Shown here in pieces: positions 57,103-64,000 of a stretch of 64,000 bases of DNA (position 1 is its first letter; the number at the start of each line of letters is the position of its first letter). The translations under genes were made by a program, and so were the position numbers. The notes beneath the pieces were generated by a model. The model was not told the origin of the DNA and did not search any database. It saw only the letters and a program-made list of their open reading frames with translations. Location of the stretch: positions 55,410,707 to 55,474,706 of the forward strand of contig CM069874.1 of NCBI GenBank assembly GCA_036172665.1. Direction: 5' to 3'. Source of the DNA: Prosopocoilus inquinatus (taxonomy: Eukaryota; Arthropoda; Insecta; Coleoptera; Lucanidae).

Positions 57103-58896
57103 GGGATGGCAACGATATATCGATGTATTCGCGAAAACTATCGATATACAGGGTGTTCTTTTACTGTGTGCAAATATTTAAATCTGTAATGCATCACCAT
57201 AAATGGCAACGATTGAACTCATATGTCCTTAACAGAACGTTAATAATTTTCGAGAAAAATGCATTAGTAGATTTTTGCGAAACTGTTTGAGAACTGCTGG
57301 CGTAACTAAGGAATGTATGATGGCTAAGCTCTCGGGCACGCCTGTTTGAACGAAGACACGAAAATGGGTCAGTCGGTGAGTGTTTAACGTTGTTTAACCT
57401 TGTGCATGAACCCTGTCGTGAACGAACATATGTTTGATTCGCATGATGCGTATTAACAGATCGTAATGGCTTTTGCAAGCAGGTAAAAAAACCTGCCGGA
57501 AGTCTCACAGACATTTGACAAATTTCTGCATACGGAAAGAAACGAATTTTGAAAACTTTCGGTTTACGTGAGTTCATGTTCATCTTCACGAAGTATTAAA
57601 GAGAATCGATCTTACAAATTACAAATTCAATTAATTGATTACGAAATTTTCCGGTCAATCAACATTTTAAACCCGCCTGGTTTTCTTAAAACAATGTAAC
57701 CTCACTCCAAGTAAGTAATTACATTTTTAAGTATTTTCCAATTATATGCCGACGATTATAATTACAGTTACAGAGTTACATAATCACATCATCGTCATCC
57801 ATCTTATTATTTTTCACAAATAATAAATAAATTGCGTTTCCATTTCTTAAGTGTGTTTTTACAACGCCGCGGCCGCCTATTCGATTGACGCGCTTAAGGT
57901 AGGGCAGTATTTAAATAAATGTAACATTAATTCCCTCAGTGAATTAAAATTTTGAATAAAATAATTACTGAACGATATTATTATTGATTATTATTACGAA
58001 ATGGGTTTGAATGCGGAACTCAGCGCTGTGTCGGTGTCGACTATAGGAGGGCGTTGCGACATTACTAGTATTTTTCTCTCGCACATATCAACAGTTCCAA
58101 ACAAGTAGAACCTCCGAAATTTTGTGGTTATAGTACGGTAACCACCGGAAAATACACACAGAAGGTAGCATTTCATGTACTTATACTGAGGTTTTTTATT
58201 TGGACACAGTAAGAGAACACACTGTATATTATATCGATATTATAATTCAATATATTGTTAAAAATATCGATATATTTTCGAATAACCTTTCAATATATTT
58301 TTTTATTCTGTGCAGTTTAAGAAAACAATAAAATTTGTTACCGTGATGGTAGAGTAAAGAATATAAGTTACGTATGTTGAACTTTTGCAGAAATCCACAA
58401 TCATGCATCCCCATAAAATATATTTTTAAAGATTAGCTATGTAAATCCCGGAACAAATTGATTTTATAAGCGGACGACAAAGAATTTTTTCGTCATTGGT
58501 TCTTGTGACTAGTGGAAGTAACGACTTAACATCTGAATTGCGATTTTGAAAATTATTCTTTTTTTTTAATTGTGGCGTGTGTTTATAAATTAAATACAAA
58601 ATCGTAATTTAACCACCGAAAAGTAAAATTTGGAAATATTTTCCCTAATAATTAATTTTGTTAGTTGTTATGTTATTCATTTTTTTTTTAGTATATTAAA
58701 ATAAAATCTACTTTATTAATCAATTGAAATCTAGGAGTATATGCTGGAACTCATTTTTATTTACCTTAATTTTAATTTACCCCAGTTAAATATATGGATA
58801 TGGATATATCGACATATTTGTAACGATACATCGAATGTATCGATATATGGTCAACGATATATCATATGAGCCGATATACATTTTTTCTGCCATCCC
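57103..58896. mobile_element. TA-flanked element with TATCGATA-type subterminal repeats
   Basis: The ends are GGGATGGCAACGATATATCG and reversed GGGATGGCAGAAAAAATG. Many ATATCGAT motifs lie at both ends (57110-57147, 58225-58875), likely binding sites. TA is on each side. Most of its length is the nested MITE at 57149-58224. Confidence 0.7.
57149..58224. mobile_element. TA-flanked MITE, CAGGRTGTTC family, copy 3 (nested)
   Basis: The ends are CAGGGTGTTCTTTTACTGTG and reversed CAGTGTGTTCTCTTACTGTG, with TA at 57147-57148 and 58225-58226. It shares gcatcaccataaatggcaac and gaaggtagcatttcatgta (reversed) with the other copies. It is longer because of internal sequence at about 57310-57850; the open frame at 57194-57589 within it is not called a gene. 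Confidence 0.78.
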
Positions 58897-58898
58897 TA

Positions 58899-59692
58899 AT
58901 GCAATCTATTGAATTACATCTACATTAATTTATACTGAAATATTTTTGCCCAGATTATAATTTTAACTTTAATTATTTTGATTTATTTTAATTGAGTTAT
59001 CCCTTTCGATTACACTGGTCAAACAATTCTTGTATGGTTGGAAAAAAATAGGTAATCTTACGTAACTGAGTCCCCCTGAACACGTTGGTGACCTTGAAAC
59101 TGACGTAAGACGTCCAGTTGTTGAGATGTTAAGGCACCGGGGCACCCTCACCACCGCGCTCATTGCATCGGAAGCAACCGTATGACGTAAATTACGTGTG
59201 TCACAGAACTGCCTTTATAGTTTCTTTCAAATTAATAATTTTGAAAACATTATAATTCCTTAATGTAACTTTAAAAAAAAAAACTGGCATAATATATTTA
59301 ATTTATATCAATTATACCGCCGTCACTGCAAAAAGAATGCGAGTTCGTTTGGGAATGATTCGGTTATGTAAACAAGTTTTTATATTCAGTCGACCAGAAC
59401 TGTAGTGATTACTGCGTGCCGTGTAGACTTCTCGGGCTTCGACTTGATTATTGTTTTGTTTTTACAGGGCAGATGCGTTAAAGATTCGAACTTTTTCCGA
59501 CTATGATCGCTTCAGCACATTAGTAGTTCCTCGTATATTTAACGACACCTTCCGCCTAAAATGCGCCTAGGTCTGGTTATAAGTGTTTACTTAGTTTGCC
59601 AGATCAACTTTCTACGTTTTTGTGTTAAATGATAACGTGAGGTAACGTACAAGGTGATTTACAATAAGTGGCCGACCCGTTAGGAGTGTATT
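58899..59692. other. Non-coding DNA, nothing recognised
   Basis: The open frame at 58969-59163 has no domain. Confidence 0.45.
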
Positions 59693-59700
59693 CACTAAGG

Positions 59701-62237
59701 CATAGGTTCTCAAACTAATTTCGTCTACCGCCCACTTTGAGAATCAATTATTTTCTAGCGCCCCCTAAAATTTTTAACTTTACTACATCTTAAAAATCAC
59801 AATCGCAATCATTACTTTAATAACTAGTTAAATTATAGCCTGCCGAGTCTTCTCTTGTTTCTGAGGTCAAACTTACATTTTAAATGAGACTGTTCTAATG
59901 AGAGCAATAAATTTATAAATAATATTTAGCAAAACTTTTATTCAAATTAAAACAAATATTCCAATTAAATTTTAAAACTAATCTAATGTGAAGGATGAAT
60001 CTGATGATTTTTAACAAGTTTGTTAATATCAGCCTCGAATTTAGTCAAAAACAGCCGTAAGTCACCGTGTTCAGTAACATGCAAACGATTTCTCTTTTTA
60101 GTTAGCAACGTTGTCACAGCACTAAATCCACGTTCACACAAATACGACGATGGGAATGCTATCAAAAATCGTTGAACAATTGACCACAATCCAGGGAACA
60201 ATTGTGGATTGGCTTTTGTAACCAAAATTCTTGGTAGCCATTTTTGAATTTGATTTTTATTTCCTCGTTTGTTGTCAGTTCTATAAGTTCTTCTTCCAGC
60301 TGGGATGATCCTGCTGTGTTGACATTTGAAAAAGGATCAACACCCAATCTGGTATTTCCAATTTTAAAATGTCCTGGAATCGTTCTTTGAAATCACTATG
60401 GAGGTTCTCCAAATGTTGGCAGTAAACAAGCAAGTCGTTGTTGTTGAAAGATGTTGCTGATAAATTAGGGAAATTGTGAAACTCAAGTCTGCCGATATTT
60501 TTCTTGTGTAAGAGCAATTTGGCTACGAAAGCAGCAACGACATTTTTTGTTTTAATCAAGTTCAAGTCGTCACCTTGAAGTTGGAGATTGATATCATTAA
60601 ACAATTTATACAGATCTGTCAAGTACGCAATATCATTCTTTGATGTGATGAGGCTGTCGTGCAACTCTGTGTGTTTGTTTTCCAAGAACTCTATCACAGA
60701 GTCAAACAGATTGTAAAATCGAGTGAAACAAGTACCTCTTGATAGCCAACGCACTTCTGTGTGAAGCAGCAATCGGTTGAAATCTTCGTCATTAGCAACA
60801 CAAAGCTGATTAAATAATCTGTCATTTAAAGAGCTGTTTCGGATTGTATTGACTGCTTTGATGACATGTTGCAGTGATTGAAACAGTCGTTCATTCAAAT
60901 TTCTCGCAACCAAATGTTGTCGATGAATAACGCAATGTACAGCGAGCACATCTGGAACTTTATTTTTTAAGTACGCTATGAAACCTTTGTGACGCCCTGT
61001 CATAGCCGGAGCGCCATCCGTAGCAGCTGATATAATATTCTTCAAGGGAATTTCTTTCTCATCACAAAACTTTTCCAGTGTATTAAATATGGTTTCTCCT
61101 TTTGTATCTGTCTCTAAATTTCTAGCAAATAATAGTTCTTGACATATTTTCTCATCTTTAATAAACCTCACGTATGACATCAACAATGCTTCATTACTTG
61201 GTAAAGTGGACTCATCCAACTGAATTGAGAATTGATTAGTCTTCAGATGATTACACAATGACTCTTCAATATTTTCAGCCATCTCATCAATTCGTCTTTG
61301 CACAGAACTGTTGCTTAAAGGAATTTTTCGGATAATATCTACCGCTGGTTTATGAAGAACAGTTGTTATTACTTCTTTTATTGCTGGTAAAATTAGGTCT
61401 TCTCCAATAGTGTGTGATTTGCCTGTTTGAGCAATTAACAAAGAGATATTGTACGAAGCTCGAAGTCCGTCATCGTCTTGCTTAGAAGCCGCTGAAAAAA
61501 GTTTTGATACAGTTGGCTGAGCTATATACTTCTTTTCCATGTCTTGAAAATAGGCCACATTCTTGTCTTTCTTATCTGAATGCATTTTATTCAAATGATC
61601 TTGTAGCCTAGAAGGCTTCATCGCTTCATTCGAAAACGTTTTTTGACAAACAAGGCACATAGGCGAAGATGGATTTGTGGGATTTTCAATAAATCCGTAT
61701 TTTATATATTCCGTATTGTATTGCCGTCTCTTCTTTTTTGCTTCAGACATGGTTTTGTCGTCACAAAAACGTAAGTAAAAAATCGAGTTTAAAAAAATTG
61801 CTAACGATTACGCGTTGAGAGCGAAAACGCTAATGAAAATAAAAGAAACATACGCGCTTTTATATAGATGCAATAATGCAAGTTAGAACAAGTATCGATG
61901 ATTCTGCTGCTTCATACAGGATTGCACAAATCGCGTTGTTTAACAAAAACTTGTCAAAACTTGATTGCTCACGAGCTACCTACGAAAGCCATGATAAATT
62001 ATTTATTTAATACAATCAAAGAGAGCAGGAACGTAATAATCGATGTAGTGTAGTAGACTAGTAGGTAGGTTTTGATTTTAGTTAATATACTTTAATTAAA
62101 ATATTAAAAAAACACAAATCAGCCATCGCCCTCCTAAACCGCTTCAAACCCCCCAATTTTCTCTGTGCCCTTTACCGCCCCCCTGTAGGGCTCTAGTGCC
62201 CACAAGGGGTCTTTATCGCCCACTTTGAGAAAGACTG
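59701..62237 (-). mobile_element. hAT transposon with 8-bp target duplication
   Basis: It is 2537 bp, flanked by CACTAAGG at 59693-59700 and 62238-62245. The ends are CATAGGTTCTCAAACT on the left and reversed CAGTCTTTCTCAAAGTGGG on the right. A second cgcccactttgaga-type match lies inside each end. Confidence 0.92.
59983..61750 (-). pseudogene. hAT transposase (ZBED5/FAM200-like), nearly intact
   Basis: It starts MSEAKKKRRQYNTEYIKYGF with a basic nuclear signal. A BED-type zinc finger follows (CLVCQKTFSNEAMKPSRLQDHLNKMH: C..C..H..H). FSIQLDESTLPSNE and AATDGAPAMTGRHKG carry candidate catalytic acids, then AVHCVIHRQHLVARN and EVRWLSRGTCFTRFY. The C-terminal hAT dimerisation region is LIAFPSSYLCERGFSAVTTLLTKKRNRL. 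The 489-codon frame shifts near 60340 and again near 60225, so the dimerisation end is out of frame. Such proteins have been domesticated in vertebrates; here the intact ends and duplication show an ordinary transposon. Confidence 0.88.
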
Positions 62238-62245
62238 CACTAAGG

Positions 62246-62597
62246 TCATGCAAGTGCGAAATTGCAAGAAATAAATCTATCAGCGATATTTCAAAAATCA
62301 CCCTCCAATCCACAATAGAAATCATAATTCATTTCTTACGTTCACATACACAAATCCGATATTCGATTGAATGAATTGTAAATTATACATTTTTTTTTCG
62401 GCAGAAAGCCATAAATAAAACAGTTTCATTTCAAGGTAAACGCTAGTGTTTCGTTCTATTCCACCCGAGTTCATTGCTCCCGTGACGCAATACAGCTATC
62501 CTAGTAACCATCAACCAATTTATATCTGAATCTTCAATGCATTTTATCTCAAAAACTATGATTGAAGTTTGTTCTTGTCCGATGAAAATTGTAAATA
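62246..62597. other. Spacer leading to a Penelope-type fragment
   Basis: 62560-62597 (gaagtttgttcttgtccgat) matches 42735-42775 in reverse. Confidence 0.45.
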
Positions 62598-62727
62598 CAA
62601 AGTTTTTTAATCTCAAACCGGACAGAAAAATGAAGGGAACGTTTCGCTATAGATTTATAGCTTCGTCACTCCTGACGAAGTGTGTTCCCTTCATTTTTCT
62701 GTCCGGTTTGAGATTAAAAAAACTTTG
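62598..62727. repeat. Palindrome with 43-bp arms holding hammerhead-like sequence
   Basis: The arms 62598-62640 and 62684-62727 are almost perfect reverse complements (TTTTAATCTCAAACCGGACA ... TGTCCGGTTTGAGATTAAAA). The centre, read on the minus strand, has TGACGA, a GCTATA/TATAGC stem and GAAACGTT, as in the motif at 42543-42584, but C3 of the core is G. The plus strand holds a second, cut-short CACTCCTGACGAAG. It looks like two Penelope-type ends joined head to head. Confidence 0.75.
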
Positions 62728-62805
62728 TGTTTCAAAAAATATAGATATTAGACCTCCCTGTGCATATAGACAGGTTGACGGATCGGACTCGGAACTTATT
62801 TTGAA

Positions 62806-62884
62806 TCACCCAGTATACAATAGTAACAAATGTTTAATATGACCACCACGAGTAGCAATTAATTGCTGAGCTCGTAGAATTCTT
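62806..62884 (-). pseudogene. Possible mariner-like transposase C-terminal scrap
   Basis: The minus strand reads RILRAQQLIATRGGHIKHLL, close to the ending of mariner-like transposases (RxRAxxxIxxxGxHxxHLL). No other part of the gene is present. Confidence 0.4.
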
Positions 62885-63588
62885 TTTAATTAATTTTAGT
62901 ATTAGAAACCGACGCAACTGTTTTTATTGCACCCTGAATATTTTGGAACGTTTTATTTTAAGTTATGTCAATACTCTAGTTATCATTTCGTGAAATTTTA
63001 AAAGTAGAATCGTTAAATGAAGTAATCATTTCAAAATTTGCTTTTTATACGGTCAAATTATTTAAAAAGCTTTTATAATCCAAATTTAATTTTAAACAAA
63101 TTCTGAAGTTTGTGAAGCAATACTAAAGAAGAAACATCTTATTCTAAGACTGATTTACTTACACGGTATTTGATGACGAAATTAGTAACTCCTATGTAAC
63201 TTAAAGATGTTATTTAAGAATTTAAATGAAAATCTGCTGGAAAATTTCTTCAATTCTTTTTAAATAACTTCCTTCAATATCTTGCACAAACTATCTCATG
63301 TCAATAAAATTTTCGACTTGCGTTAATTACTGGTAGACGTTCAGATTTACAATCACTGAGAAAGTTACTGATTGATCTTAGATTTTATAGTTTCTTGCAG
63401 CGGGAAAACAATTTTCCCTTTATGCTTTTTAAGTTATATGTACATGTACATACACATGTATGTACATACAAGTACTTATCTTTAACGAAGAAAAGCAACT
63501 TCCTCAGTTGAAGACCATAACTTCAAAAGGGTCTAAGTGCCAAAAACATGTTTAGATGTTATTAAGAAGAAACTGATTTACAAATCTT
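62885..63588. other. Non-coding DNA with a short ACATGTAC-type simple repeat
   Basis: 63437-63472 alternates tgtacatgtacatac and acatgtatgtacatac, a small self-complementary block. No gene. Confidence 0.5.
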
Positions 63589-63597
63589 AAACGCACA

Positions 63598-63933
63598 CAA
63601 GGTTGGTAGAGCTGGACCGGGTATTAGAAGGTTGCCTTGATCAGGGAAGGGTGCAGAGGGTACGTAACTCGTTACGTCACGCACGTCAAAAATTGAGCAT
63701 ATTAACCAGGTTTTTGCATTATATGATCAATAGGACCATAGAATTGATTCCATTTTTAGTGAATTAGATTAAGCTTTAGGAAACATATTAAAACTCACTC
63801 TATTTACTTCACTGTGACGGATAGAAGTTTCGTGTGATGTCACGAGTTACTTTTGAGGGGAGGAAATTTCAAACTGCATATTAAATGGGAACGAGGCAAC
63901 CTGCTAGATGCAATATCAGTTTTACCAACCTTG
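63598..63933. mobile_element. MITE with 9-bp target duplication
   Basis: It is 336 bp, flanked by AAACGCACA at 63589-63597 and 63934-63942. The ends are CAAGGTTGGTAGAGC and reversed CAAGGTTGGTAAAAC. A 9-bp duplication fits a Mutator-like origin; an 8-bp hAT-type duplication plus one chance match is also possible. Confidence 0.78.
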
Positions 63934-64000
63934 AAACGCACATACTGATATCGCCATCTGCTGTGATTTATTTATTACACCTTTTATTTAGTCACAGGTA

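Noticed and set aside
57194..57589. 131-codon minus-strand open frame
   Set aside because: It lies wholly inside a MITE, has no recognisable domain and is not shared by the other copies of that MITE.

Overview
The window is AT-rich animal DNA, almost certainly from an insect (order not fixed; a beetle is a guess). It has GT-AG introns, TATA/TCAGT-type promoter sequence and insect-type mariner/Tc1, hAT and non-LTR elements. No rRNA, CRISPR, operon or confident tRNA was seen.

The only host gene I can support is on the minus strand. It encodes a secreted, glutamine- and threonine/serine-rich protein with at least one fasciclin (FAS1) domain. The signal-peptide exon is at 43611-43691, the large second exon at 6226-8640, and two FAS1 exons at 6034-6171 and 5649-5850. 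A second FAS1 domain begins in the last visible exon, so the gene runs off the left edge. Splice phases agree at every junction, which implies a first intron of about 35 kb (8641-43610). Most of the window is this intron plus upstream flank, and both are packed with transposons.

Transposon layout from left to right: hammerhead-ribozyme repeats (1-260, 731-930); hairpin MITE (4650-4797); ribozyme repeat (10656-10875); hAT with zinc-finger transposase (12032-15252); a tandem block (16170-17230); a mariner (from 19380) split by a second hAT (19654-21907) and abutting a truncated LINE (about 22256-23750); a field of long inverted-repeat (foldback) elements and TA-flanked MITEs (23755-39416), one of which carries a ribozyme repeat (35638-35923). 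To the right of the first exon lie a DD41D mariner-like element (44362-46996) broken by a double ribozyme repeat (45489-46169), more foldbacks, an LTR-like promoter (52607-52939), a mariner-like element holding a small MITE (54191-55659), nested TA elements (57103-58896), a third hAT (59701-62237), a 43-bp-arm palindrome (62598-62727) and a MITE with 9-bp target duplications (63598-63933).

The most notable signal is a family of about 220-310 bp repeats, each built round a type I hammerhead ribozyme: CUGANGA, stem II, GAAA, very short stem III, then a GUC or GUA cleavage site. Helix I is long, and its substitutions mostly keep pairing. Three insertions have 12-bp target duplications and the same asymmetric ends. 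One insertion is a head-to-head dimer whose halves are circularly permuted, as expected for retroposition of a small circular RNA (a retrozyme-like element). Separate hammerhead-like motifs of the kind known from Penelope-like elements occur at about 2222, 5163 and 42543-42584.
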